A stretch of 64,000 bases of DNA from positions 1-64,000 of the forward strand of contig JABYQS010000141.1 in NCBI GenBank assembly GCA_022592435.1. The letters are read 5' to 3'. A program made the position numbers and the translations under genes. The stretch is from Cerioporus squamosus. Lineage: Eukaryota > Basidiomycota > Agaricomycetes > Polyporales > Polyporaceae. The notes under the pieces were generated by a model. The model did not search any database and was not told where the DNA came from. It saw only the letters and a list, made by a program, of their open reading frames with translations. How positions within the stretch are numbered: position 1 is the stretch's first letter; every line of letters starts with the position of its first letter. Of this stretch, positions 24,584 to 35,147 are shown piece by piece.

Positions 24584-27500
24584 TCACTGCATCTTCACCA
24601 TGAGCAGGTACCGCACCCGGATCTGGGAGGGGTCGTACACAATGTACTGAACCACTGTCAGCAGGACTCGAGGACCAGGAGAGCCCGAGGACACGCACCT
24701 CGTTGTACTGCAGGTACAACCTGGGATCGGTGACGTCCTTGCCGGGTCCCTTGGGCATGTGGCAGCCGCGCAGCTCGGGGTTCTCGAGCGCGTCGCCGCA
24801 ATCTTGCCACTCCGCCGGCTGAGTGCGACCCAGGCCCTTCGTCGACCTAGTGCGCAGTCCGACGGCACCGTGAGCACTCGAGACACCAAAACGACTGGAG
24901 GTAAGGACGCTCACTTATTGCCCGCCTTCTTGCAGTCTTGGTCGGCGTTGTAGTTCGCCTGGTACTGCTCGTAGAACGGCTTGGCGAGCACTTCGCAGAG
25001 CAGCAGCAGACCGGTGTTGTCGCTCAGGCTGAGTAGGGTGGTCAGCGGACAGCTGCAAGTAGTCAGGGTCGGGCTACTCACTAAGCGTGGCAGTAGTTCG
25101 CGGACTTGGACATCATCTGCGAAACGGCGGATAGTGAGCACGCGAAGATTGGGCAGTAGCGATAGACCTACGTCTGCGAAGTAGACACCCTTGCCGAACA
25201 TGTAACCGGTGACAGGAGCTAGAGACAACGTCAGTCCATGCGAGGGATCGCCGAGCGGAAGCGAGGGATAACCCACCTTCCGGCGGTGCGATGCGCAGAC
25301 CCTGCTTCAGGATACCAGCAAAGTTCGTCGTACGCGAGCCGTGCCAGAGCAGGAGCCGGTCTCCGTCCGCAGCCTTGCCATAGCCAGCCTTGTTCCACGC
25401 CTTCGACTCGCTCTCCCTATATGCAGATGCAAACGCTCAACGGCTCGACACACGCACCAAAAGCCCGGACGCCACATACCTCTCCACACGGAACGCCTGC
25501 AAGACCTGCACGCCATAGTGCCGATGCGTCGCCCCGTGTGTGTCGCTCGTGTACGCCTGCAGCGCGCGGAACTCCTTGCTCGAGTGCGCGATCGGCTCCA
25601 TCGTCGACAGCTCGAGCGAGCGGAAGTGCGCGTCGAGCGGGTTCATCGGGTTCCCGTGCACGTCCTTCGGGATCGACGCCGAGATGAGCTTCGACGCGAC
25701 CTCCATGTCGCCCAGCGCGTCGACGAGCTCGAGCTCCTTCTTCAGCAGCTCGAGCGAGTCGATCACGATGGGCCGCTCGCGCCCGAAGACGTGCGGGATG
25801 ACGGAGTAGTAGCGGCCCGTGAGCTCCTCGCATGCCTGCCGGAAGCCGCCGTATGCCTTCGCGGCGTCCCCGTTAGGCTGGCTGATGACCTCGGACAGCA
25901 CCTTGAGGGCGCCGAAGCCACTGAGGATGGTAGACTTGGAGAGCTTCCCTGTAACTGGATGAGCACCGCGTGCCGCTATCAATGGCAGAGGACGTACCGA
26001 GTGGGAGCTTATTGGTGTCATAGTTCATAGACGAAAGATGGGCATCGAGCATGGACGTGTTGAAGATGAGTCTGCAGAGAGTCTACACCGCAAGTCAGCA
26101 CACAAGGCCGCAATGAGCAACGGTGTACGCACCTGGATCTCCGACGGCAGCGTCGAGTCCGGGATTTTCTCGTCCTCCTTCTTGGACGAGCTTCCGGCCT
26201 TCACGTCGTCTGCAGCATCGTCCTCGTCGTCATACGAGCGTTCGATCCAGACATACTTGCCTGTCCGCGCTCGGGTCAGCACGCATTACAGCGCATACAC
26301 GCAGTCGCACAACGCACCCTTCTTCTGCACCATGCCGACCCGGTCCTCCCACGCCGTCGCGGTCTTCGCCTTGAACTGCTTCTTGAACTCCTGGACGGCC
26401 GTCGCGGGAGGCCATGGGCCCTTCGTCTGGAAGGCCCCGCGCTCGCCGACGCGTCCCCAGCGTGTGTACAGGTAGCACTGGTTCGTGTTCCCGATGGGAT
26501 GCAGGAGCTGCAGCTTGTAGTACCTATCCGGCGCGCGAGTCAGACTGGTGTCGAGGTGCACAGGACAAGAAGACATACTTGTTTGCGTTTTTGCCAATCT
26601 CGGTCTGGTTCAGCATTGCGTCCCAGACGCCTTCGGGCGTGACGAGCACCTGGTGCGTGTCGACCCAGCCGGAATGCTCGTCCACGGGTGCCGCGCCGCG
26701 CTTGATGACGGTGACCTGTTGGTCCTGGGTCAGCATACGCCAACACACAGAGATGCACGAGCCAAACGGAAAGGAATATCCGTCCGGGACCTATGGCACT
26801 AAATGCATATACTTACACAATCGACGCACTTCAGCACATGCAGAACGCGACTTTGACCCCCACCTCAGCGTACGTCCGCATCTGCGACGGGCATATGCGT
26901 TCGGGAGAGCAATCGACAACAGGCTACCAGCATTCTGCCCGCAGGTCTCACACCGTGCATGGCTCACGCCGTTAAGTCGCCGTACATCATGCAGACAGAG
27001 CATCTCACTCCGGGGGAAGTGCAAACCTCGGCGACACGACCTAGAGAACCCAGCGCGTTCTCGAGGTCGCATGCCACTGGAGAGCAAGCACGCGCTGGTT
27101 GGTGGTCCGGTCCACGCGGGCAGATACGCATGCAGGCTGCAACGCCAGACCTGTACGCGTACCCGCCCACTCGCTGGACACTCCCAACCACGGGGAACGC
27201 GACACTGTCCCGACAATCATCGTCCTCTCCCCGCGCGAAAACGAGACTAGACGTTGGGAAGGGCAACATGGCAGAATGAACCGCACTGCTGAAGTGCTAC
27301 TCACCATCTTCGCCGGGAGGTCCGCGACGTCCTTGCTCTTGGCCGCAGGCTTCTTGCTCGCAGGTTTCTTGCTCGCCGGCTTCTTCTTGTCCTTCTTGTC
27401 GTCCTCGTCCTCCTCGTCCTCATCGCCCGCGCCATCCATGTCCACGTCCCCATCCCCATCGGCGTCCGTGTCCTCGTCCGCGTCAGCGGCCTTCTTCCCC

Positions 27501-27979
27501 TTGCCCTTCGCCACAGCCTTCTTCGTGGTCTTTGTGGTCTTCGCAGCCGCGCCCTTCGCAGTCCGCGCCCTCTTCGCAGCCGGCTTCTTCACCTCCTCTT
27601 CCTCTTCCTCCTCTTCCTCTTCCTCCTCTTCCCCTTCCTTCTCTGCTCCCTCTCCCTCTGCCTCCTCCTCCTCGTCGTTCTCCTCGTCAGACTCCTCCCG
27701 CGCCCGCTTCCCCTTCCCCTTCCCGTTCGCAGCAGCCTTCGTCGTCTTGCCGTTCGCCTTAGGAGCAGCCGCCTTCGTCGCCTTCGCCTTCGCAGCAGCC
27801 GTGGCCGCCTTCGTCTTCGGCGCGACCTTCGCAGTCCCAGTACCGTTCGCAACAGCCGCGACAGCGACAGCCTTCGCAGACGGCGCGCGCGTCCGCCCGC
27901 TCGAACGCGTCGCAGTCGCAGCGGGCGCGCCGTCTTGCGTCCCGTCCGCGGCGGTCTTCTTCCTCGGGGGCATCTTCAC
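24584..27979 (-). CDS. poly(ADP-ribose) polymerase (WGR-PRD-catalytic type)
   Basis: A nuclear enzyme that transfers ADP-ribose from NAD+ onto proteins, classically at DNA breaks. The start is MKMPPRKK (27979); MPPRKK at 27973 is equally possible. Residues 1 to about 225 are K/A-rich and then E/D-rich low-complexity sequence with basic patches; I see no zinc fingers or BRCT domain. After an unusually long intron (about 0.56 kb) comes the WGR domain (LYTRWGRVGERG). The helical regulatory domain follows (LIFNTSMLDAHLSSM, LPLGKLSKSTI, YSVIPHVFGRE). The catalytic domain carries the H-Y-E signature: His in LLLWHGSRTTNF, Tyr in MFGKGVYFADMMSKSANYC and Glu in LQYNEYIVYD. It ends MVKMQ with the stop at 24584. 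I traced the splice junctions and found no lesion. The next gene upstream is UMP1, on the same strand. Confidence 0.93.
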
Positions 27980-28497
27980 GTCGTGTTACGCGTCGAAGGC
28001 GTGCCGGAGCTGGAGGAGGAGGAGGTGGTGGTGGTGGTTTGGGTCAAGGGGTTGAACGCGTCCGAACGCGTGCAGTGGCTGGCGCGATCACGCGTGGGCT
28101 TAATAGGGCGCGCGGGCGCCCGAGTGGCGTTCCCAGGACCCAGGCTGCCCACGGGACGCCGCAGGCGGCCCCGAGCGTTTCCATAACAGGGAATACCCGA
28201 CTCAGGTGCGCGCGTCGAGTCATCTTGGGCGGCGCCAAGACGTGGCGCGAGGTCGAGAGCGGTCGCGCCGACGTATAAGGAGCGGGAATTGCTGTATATG
28301 GATAGCTTAGAATTACATTCGCTGCGAGGGCGCGCATACGCGCGGCGCGGCCGACGAGCGCAGATACACGGGCCATGTGCGTGAGTGCGGGTAGGTAGTC
28401 TACAAGCCGGTTCGTCTCGACGTCCCCTTTCCGTCACATGCATGCGGCCGCCGCTAACATTGGCAGAATCCCAACACCGAGGCCTCCTCACATGCGC
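27980..28497. other. PARP upstream region
   Basis: Spacer between the PARP start and the UMP1 stop, GC-rich, with a (GGA/GGT)n-like stretch at 28008-28040. No gene is supported, although several frames are open because of the GC content. Confidence 0.45.
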
Positions 28498-29120
28498 AGC
28501 TTCTTCTCCATGTCGGCGTGGATGTCGAGCGGGTGCGCCATCTCCGATGCTGTCGAGGTTGAAGTCAGCATGTGTGCCAGGCATGCGACGCGCAACCCGT
28601 AGATGGACCAGAACGGAGGCTACTCACCTGGTGTCATGAAGTCCGCACACTCAAGAGTCTCGTCCCGGCCCATGAGGATATCGAGGTGGAGGTTGGACTG
28701 AGGGAGGATCGGCATATGGGGGTTCTGTGGCGCGTCCAGAGTCAGTCCCGCCCAGTGGTAGCACAGAAACATCAACGACTCACCTGGCTGACGATCTTCC
28801 TCTCCATCATCAAGCGCATGGGCATGTGCAGCCCAAAGAGCTGCCGCTGCATCTGCAGCTTCAGGTTGTCCTGCGTGGCCTCCCACTGTCCGAGCCTCTC
28901 AGCTCAGCTCGCACTAGAAGCACGATCGAGGGGAAATACGCACGTTCTCGAGCCTGTCCCTAATCTTTCCCGTCGAGTGTACTTCGGCGGCGAGACTCCG
29001 GGGCCCGTACTTGAGCGTGTCGTGGAGGCCGAAGCTGTTGCTCGTGTCCTGGACAGTTGCCGCCTTGTCGCCTTTGCCGGGTACGATGCGGAGAGAGTCC
29101 TGGACACACAGCCGTACCAT
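28498..29120 (-). CDS. UMP1: proteasome maturation factor UMP1 (POMP)
   Basis: A chaperone that assists assembly of the 20S proteasome and is degraded as its first substrate. Four coding exons read SLRIVPGKGD...HDTLKYGPRSLAAEVHS...KIRDRLEN, then WEATQDNLKLQMQRQLFGLH and MPMRLMMERKIVSQ, then LPQSNLHLDILMGRDETLE, and a C-terminus rich in HPLDIHADMEKKLRM with TGA at 28498. The GPRS near the N-terminus, the QDNLKL...LFGLHMPMRL core and the LHLDILMGRDE motif are hallmarks of the family, and the length of about 150 residues is right. The start is placed at ATG 29120; a short additional 5' exon replacing the first few residues (MVRLCVQ) is possible, because SLRIVPG is usually close to the N-terminus. 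No lesion is seen. Confidence 0.88.
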
Positions 29121-29449
29121 GGTTTGTTTGTGGAAGGAGGAGAAGGGAAGTCCAGGAGATGCGGGCAGACGGCAGGGCGTGTAGGCGCCGAGGGACGCGT
29201 TCGCGACGCGTGCGATTGCTTCCGCATCGGGCAACGCACACGCCAGATGCGGATGCAGCGCTGGCTCTCTCGCTCCAGCCTCGACCACCTCCGCCCTCCA
29301 CCCTCACCCGGACGCGACGCTTCCTGCTGAGCGAGCGTGACTCGAGCGACTCGCGTCCTCGGACGATGGCAGGCGCAGTCGCTGTGTGCGAGCACCGCTG
29401 CTGATACGCGAAGGACATGGGCGCGGGGTTAACCGGTAACCGCAGAACT

Positions 29450-31290
29450 GCCAGAGAGAGAAAGCGTGAGTTAGGGTGTTCTGGGGCCTGTATACAGCAC
29501 AGAGAGCTCCCGCATGTACTGTGTGCCTCTCGGATGGTCTCAGGCCTGTACAGGACACAGGGGGCTCTCGCTTCTCTGCACAGTCCGCGGGAAGAGGCTG
29601 CATTCCTGGACGCTGTCTACACATGGTACGTACTCAAGGACATCCCCCTCGACTCCAGCACCTGTCTCCCACCGCAGCCACTCGCTCGAGCCGCGTCTCA
29701 TCCTGCCGATGCTCGAGACCGCAACTTCAAGCTCGTTGCCTCCGCAGCGCGAGCCGCGACACGCCCGACCCGTCTGGTACGTGTATACTAACCTCACGAG
29801 TACGCGATGCATTGACAGGCTCCTCTCTTCGTCTGAAACAGCAGGACCGTCTCCTCGCCCTCCTACATCCCGCAAAGCCGTGTCCTCACACGCAGAAGTG
29901 TGGCCACCTCGTCGAGAACATGCACAGACACCGACCTTCGCCTGAAACGTGCCGGAACGCGCGAATTCGAGTCCATACGCACGCCGCCGTCTCCGAGATA
30001 ATCTCCAGCTGTGACAGCCACAACGTGCGCCGCGGGCGGACACCACCTCTCGCCCATCCGTGACGGCAGAACGATCAAACTCACGCTCCCGGCAACGTCC
30101 TGTCGCTCCTCCTTCCTCCGCCCTCCAACTCGACAGGCTTGACGAGAACGTGGTCGGCGATGCTCCGAATCGCCGCCAAACGGTGCCGGAAACCGCGCAT
30201 CTACTTGCAGAGCCTGCGCAAGCGCACATAGCTACAACAGGGTGAGATCCAGCCTCGTAGAACAACGCCATCCAGACTGACCTCGAGCACTTGTAGCTGC
30301 GGAGACCCTTGGCGCAGCAGCGAGAAGGCGGGAGCGCAGAAAGTCGTCGAGGCGGCATGGTAGAAGCTCCCGGGAAGTTGTCAGACCACGGCGGCGAGCA
30401 AATGGTCGGTGTCCCAACCTCCAGACGCGCGGAACCGCCGTACGGGCACCAGGAGCGTACCGGAACGCGCGGTGCCAAGTCCACGCGCACGACGCCGTCT
30501 TCAGGTACGCCAGCCACAATGTGCAGTGTGCTGTCCGCGGAAGAGGCACCGACCGCGCAGTTCCCCCGCAGCAGCCAGGACTTGCGCTGGCGAGGCCCCG
30601 CGTCACGGTCTTCTCGGCAGCGCACGCGGGTGGACACGGCCGTCGCAAATGCGATCCGCTCACCCTGGCGAACTCGGGAGCCCGAGTACACGCTCTGCCA
30701 GCTATCAAACGCCGCGGCTCACGCAGGCTCCTCCTGCACTGCTCTCAGACAAACTCGGATGCAGAGACTCACTTGTTCACCCAGCACGGCGCTCCTCCTG
30801 CCCCAGACTCCACCTCGAAGAGCTTGACGGCGAATAGCTTGAAAGTCAAACGGCGGGGCTCGCAAATGTCGCCAGATGGTTCCAGAAATCGTCGAGATGC
30901 TGTGGCGACCTGCGGGAGGGCGCGCAGCTAATGCAAGGTGAGTACACGACTCATGGACTCAGGCTCACCTCGCGCACTCGCAGCTTCTGAGTGCACAAGC
31001 CAGAAACCCTCGGCGCTGCCGCGGCGAGAAGACGGAAGGACACAGGTGAAAGGAGGAAGTCGTCGAGAGCAGGATATGAGAACAAGCAGGAAGAAGACGC
31101 GACGGCCTCGGGCAGACAGGCGACAGAGGCTCCTGGGCAGCGGTGAGAGCACGGTCGCGAGCGGGAGGAAGCGGGAGGAATGGTCGAGAGCGGGGGGTGA
31201 GAGAGAGAGGACATGGACAAGACGCATACGTGTCCGTCTCGGGACGTGCCTTCGCTTAACAGTCTTCGGTACGTGAGCTAGATCTTGCAC
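29450..31290 (-). other. degenerate internally duplicated region, gene not resolved
   Basis: This GC-rich stretch contains a 383-codon open minus-strand frame (30691-29540) that looks frame-shuffled, with no domain signature. Related segments recur. Around 29,950-29,995 and 30,458-30,502 the plus strand has two 45-nt copies sharing CCGGAACGCGCG and, after different spacers, CGCCGTCT. The translated minus-strand segments LDDFL..RLLAAAPRVS (near 30330) and LDDFLLSP..RLLAAAAPRVS (near 31060) also resemble each other. The region is therefore best described as diverged tandem copies of an unrecognised gene, probably inactive. Confidence 0.4.
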
Positions 31291-32400
31291 TGGGTACCGG
31301 CACCTGCCGGATCCCGTTTATCCTTGCTTATTGACGGTTCTGTCTTCAGGACATTCCTCGTGCACCGACTGCGTCAGTTCCGAAGGTTCTTTGCACGCGC
31401 TGCGTGTACTGTAAGCCAGAACACTCCGGAGCCCGGACAGACAGGAAGGGTGGAAGTACTCGCTGCGTCTACCGGGGGACAGTACTGAACTCCGGAGAAG
31501 AGTCTCTACATTACGAACAATGAACAACGGCCACATAAAGAAGAACGAGCCTATAGGCGATGGCGGCAGCATTCAAGGCAAGAGAAGATTCTGTACTCGT
31601 CTACTCGGAGCCTACAGCCCTCAATACACTCATTGCTGTCGCAGACTTCGATGTGTCTGCTGTCTCCAGCACGCAATATCCGACTTAGCCACCACCTTCG
31701 ACGCGGTGCCATTCTCTGCTTCGTGCGGGATGCGCTACCACTCCCCGACTCTCCGCGACATATTGCAGATGCGACAAACGAAGGCCTCCAGAACGAACCG
31801 GCAAGTCATGTTGTGAAGGCAGCATAATCCCGTACTCACCTTCTTGCTTCCAGAATAGATCAACTGGCGACTCCGAACAGATACCGGAGGAACATCATAT
31901 GCAAGAGCCGGGCGAAGAGCGAGAATACGAGGCAAGCCGCACGAGGAAGAAAGGAGTCTTGCGGGGGAAGGGGGACGAGTTGGATAATGAACCGGTGAGT
32001 TTCGACGATGTCGAGGAGGCAGGACTAACCACGTACTGATGCTGCTTGACAGAGATGCGGCGGTGCCCGGGAGCGACGACGGCGACGAGGTCAGCAGGCA
32101 AGCACTGTACCGCGGGCGAGAGGGCGGGAAAAGGGACAGAGGACAGGGAGTCGATAGCGGCGGGAGGTGGGAACGAAGGGAAAGACGGCGGGAGGCATCG
32201 ACTTGGTGGGTTTTGTTCTCCGAATCTCCGACCCTTGTTTAGCTCACTCGGGTAAGGTACGTTTGTTTATTTGCGCGTTCGCTGGCCGCTCATCTGTGGC
32301 TAGATCTGATCTCTCTCCGACTCTGGGGTGCGTCACACGACGTTCGCTGCCGGCTGCGTCAATCCGAACCGTCGGATTGCTGCCCGAGGCAGCGTTCTCG
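31291..32400. other. no confident gene
   Basis: A minus-strand segment near 31820-31740 (RFVLEAFVCRICNMSRRVGEW) recalls the C-terminal helix and tail of DUF6533-type proteins, but the remaining exons could not be found. 32040-32250 has purine-rich low-complexity sequence. Confidence 0.3.
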
Positions 32401-32402
32401 GC

Positions 32403-32738
32403 ATGTTCGACGCGTCAAACGATGCAGCGGGTCCATCGGAGAACTATCACGACTGGGAAGGTATCGACTATGCGAGCAAAGACCACGACTTGTACGAGAC
32501 AGAAGGCAACGAGGTATACAAAGTACGCATTATAAGAACATACTCTAGTGTCCGAAGCACGAAGCTAGTCGTCGTCTTCCACCTCCTCGACCTCCGACCT
32601 CTCGCCCAGCATCCAGCTCTCGCTCGCCGACTCGATCTCGTCTTCCTCCTCGGGCTCGGGCTCAGGCTCCGTGAACTCCTCGATATCGTCCTCGACCTCC
32701 ATGGCGACGTCCGGGAACTCCTCGATGTAGTCGTCTGA
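32403..32738 (+). CDS. possible small gene, antisense-overlapping
   Basis: ATG 32403 opens a frame whose first 40 residues (SENYHDWEGIDYASKDHD, then LYETEGNEVYK) are acidic and Tyr-rich and look like real coding sequence. The rest reads antisense through the acidic tail of the minus-strand gene at 32565 and is not credible as protein. It may be the first exon of a gene whose other exons are missing, or a chance frame. Confidence 0.25.
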   Translation: MFDASNDAAGPSENYHDWEGIDYASKDHDLYETEGNEVYKVRIIRTYSSVRSTKLVVVFHLLDLRPLAQHPALARRLDLVFLLGLGLRLRELLDIVLDLHGDVRELLDVVV

Positions 32739-33115
32739 CAGCGCCTCGCAGAACGACATCAAAGCGGGCTCCGACCCGGACTTGCCAGTGTCGTCGAGCC
32801 TTGCTACCGCTGCGTCGTAGACGTACTCTGCGCTCTTCACCCCGCGGCCATACCGGAGATGACGCTTGCGCGCGCTTTGTGTCGCAGCGCTGCTTGCGCT
32901 TGCGCTTCTTCGATGGCGCAGTAGTGGTGAGGACGGCGGGCGCAGACTCGGAGGAGATGGAGGCAGACGCAGGGTGCTGGGAGAGGTCGTGGAAGTCGAC
33001 TGGGTGGAGGACTAGTGGGACGACACGGACAGCGTTCTCCGGGCGCCGTGGCGGCGAGGGCGCCTGGAGCGACGCGTTTGGGAGGATGGTGGTGGGGTCG
33101 GCTGTGGCCTGAGCG
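32565..33115 (-). CDS. acidic C-terminal protein with basic nuclear-localisation-like patch
   Basis: The minus-strand product ends in a strongly acidic tail (repeated E/P and E/D, ending EVEEVEDDD with a stop at 32565). It is preceded by an ordered segment (VKSAEYVYDAAVARLDD, then ALMSFCEALSDDYIEEF) and, upstream, a Pro/Ser-rich segment leading into a basic patch (KKRKRKQRCDTKRA). The basic patch and the ordered segment lie in different frames and join only with a frame change or a cryptic intron near 32860-32870. The upstream frame stays open past 33200 without a good ATG, so the 5' end is unresolved. Composition suggests a nuclear or nucleolar protein, but I do not recognise the family. The frame problem may be another single-base lesion. 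Confidence 0.45.
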
Positions 33116-33229
33116 CGCTGCTCGTCGGTAACACGACGGGCCCAGCCAAAAAAGCGACCGCGAGAAATCAGGGGAAAATGCTCACCGGAGGTGGCCTGCG
33201 GTGAAGATTTGTCGGGACGTTTAGAGCGT

Positions 33230-33650
33230 CGGATAGGTGACCTTGGTTTGAGATAAGGTCAGACTAATAGAGCGTTAGAAAGGAGACCTTAGTTGACGTA
33301 CTAAACGGCGACTAGAAATTTGCCGCTCAGACGACCTTTCAGCGTCACGAAAATGTTGCCGGGAAAGGTTACCTTCATTGATAAGATCCTCATCATTCGC
33401 GCCTGATTTTCCGGACCGCAAAAGTAAGGGATGAGGCCGCCTTCTCTGGTGCCGTTACCGGCGACGGGATAGGCTGGACAAAGGTAACCTATTGGGTGTC
33501 AAGGTATGAGATTGAAATGGTCTTGAAAGGTCGCCTAGTCTGACGGTGAAGCTCCGCTTGAAAGGTCACATTTTCGGAGGCAGGAAAGGGGGAACGAGAA
33601 AGGTCACCTACCCGGGAGCCAGAAAACCCAGTAGAAGGTGTCATTTTCGG
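33230..33650. repeat. cluster of AAGGTNNCCT-type imperfect repeats
   Basis: At least eight variants of a short palindrome-like motif lie in about 420 bp: AGGTGACCTT (33235), AAAGGAGACCTT (33279), AAAGGTTACCTT (33364), AAGGTAACCT (33481), AAAGGTCGCCT (33527), AAAGGTCACAT (33561), AAAGGTCACCT (33599) and GAAGGTGTCAT (33634). Two copies are followed by TTTTCGG. The stretch is poorer in G/C than its flanks and has no coding potential. It may be subterminal repeats of a transposable element or an array of protein-binding sites. Confidence 0.55.
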
Positions 33651-33779
33651 ACTGGGAGAAATAGGTTCCTAACGCCACGCCACACCACTTCCCAATTCGA
33701 CACGCTGCGCCGCACTGCTTTCGGCTGCATCGCACTTCTCACCCGCACGGCCCGCCCCAACACACCACGCCACAAGCTC

Positions 33780-34510
33780 TCGAGTAGCCCTGAAGCGCTC
33801 TCCATGACTTCCCGAAACAGGATGGGTACACTCCTCGCCACCGTACCACGCGGCGACGACAACACCACGAGGCAAGGCTTGCCGACCGCATCCCGCCACT
33901 CCGCAGGACGTGTTCGCGCCCCTCGCCATCGTTCCACACGATGATCACGGGACTACGCTCCGACTGCATCCCGCCACCCCACACGAGGGCCGCCCCTCGC
34001 CACCGACTTACCCGCTCGGCTTGCCGACCACATCCTGCCACTCCGCAGGACGTGTTCGCGCCCCTCGCCATCGTTCCACACGATGATCACGGGACTACGC
34101 TCCGACTGCATCCCGCCACCCCACACGAGGGCCGCCCCTCGCCACCGACTTACCCGCTCGGCTTGCCGACCGCATCCCGCCACTCCGCAGGACGTGTTCG
34201 CGCCCCTCGCCATCGTTCAACACGATGAGCACGGGACTACGCGCCCCTCGCCACTGATCCACAGGCTCGCCCCCGCTGAATGCATCCCGACACTCCGCAA
34301 GACGTGCAATCTCTCGTCGCCGCTGTTTCACGCGGCGAGCACGGCACCACGGCCCGACGAAGTCTCGCCGCCACTCCGCGAGACGTGTAAACTCCCTTCG
34401 CCACCGTTACACGAGGCTCGTCCCGCCGCTCCGTAAGACCCTTGTCACCGTTCCACGCGGCGAGCACGGGACCATCTCGCTACTCCGGAAGACGTGCCAT
34501 GACTGCGTCG
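33780..34510. repeat. tandem repeat, 142-bp period
   Basis: A block containing GATCACGGGACTACGCTCC, then CACACGAGGGCCGCCCCTCG, then CCGCAGGACGTGTTCGCG recurs at a 142-bp spacing: the motif ATGA(T/G)CACGGGACTACGC begins at 33941, 34083 and 34225. The central copies are nearly identical, and degenerate units continue to about 33,780 and 34,510, where variants of CACGCGGCGAGCACGG recur with other spacings. Because 142 is not a multiple of three, open frames across this block are artefacts of GC-rich repeats and not a repeat protein. Confidence 0.8.
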
Positions 34511-35147
34511 CTGCTCGCCGCCGGTTCACGCGGCAGCCGCTACATCGCCAGGCTCTCCTCGCCGACTGCTTGCAGCCACTCTGCAGGACGCCGTGCAGGC
34601 GCCCCTCGCTACCTGCGGCGAGCGCGGAACATCGAGGCTCACTGCCCGCAGCGCTGATGCTTTGGCGGCATCGCGGTGTGATGCTGCCAGTGCTCATCGA
34701 CGACGCTACAAGACATCCACGCAAACCTCGCCGCCGCCGAACGACGAGAAGAGCCACCAGACGCCTCCTGGCGGCATACTTGCCGGCCCCGACTCGCGCT
34801 GTGGATGCCCGCGGCGCCGACCACGAGTCCTAATCGCTCCGCAACACGTCCGCGCCGTTCCGTGACGGTACTCGGAAGAGATGAAGAGTGCTCGCGAAGG
34901 AACTGCACTCACCGGTTAGAGGACACGCTCCGAGGCGTAATGCACAGACAGTCCGGGATGACACATGACAGAGGAAACGAGACAATAGATACATGCTCGG
35001 ACACGGTCGGGTGCGTCAAAAACCCTCGCCTGGAGGGGAAAAAGCTACCGGCCGTTCCGATCTTGGTTGGGTGCACTAGACCGCCTCACGTGCGGCCCGC
35101 AATGTTGCTGTGTGCTTCTGTAGACTCGTCCTGAGGTTCTTGCAATC
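34511..35147. other. no confident gene
   Basis: GC-rich sequence continuing from the minisatellite (to about 34,860), then unremarkable sequence downstream of the minus-strand gene that ends at 35148. Confidence 0.4.

Noticed and set aside
27590..27690. Long CTC/CTT-rich stretch resembling a microsatellite
   Set aside because: It is the coding sequence, on the opposite strand, of the Glu-rich segment of the PARP N-terminus.
29540..30691. 383-codon open reading frame on the minus strand
   Set aside because: It lies in GC-rich sequence where stop codons are rare, shows no domain pattern, and mixes frames of two diverged duplicate segments. Not called as a gene.
33641..34331. Overlapping open frames that look like a repeat protein on both strands
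   Set aside because: They come from the 142-bp tandem repeat; the period is not a multiple of three, so no single frame encodes a periodic protein.
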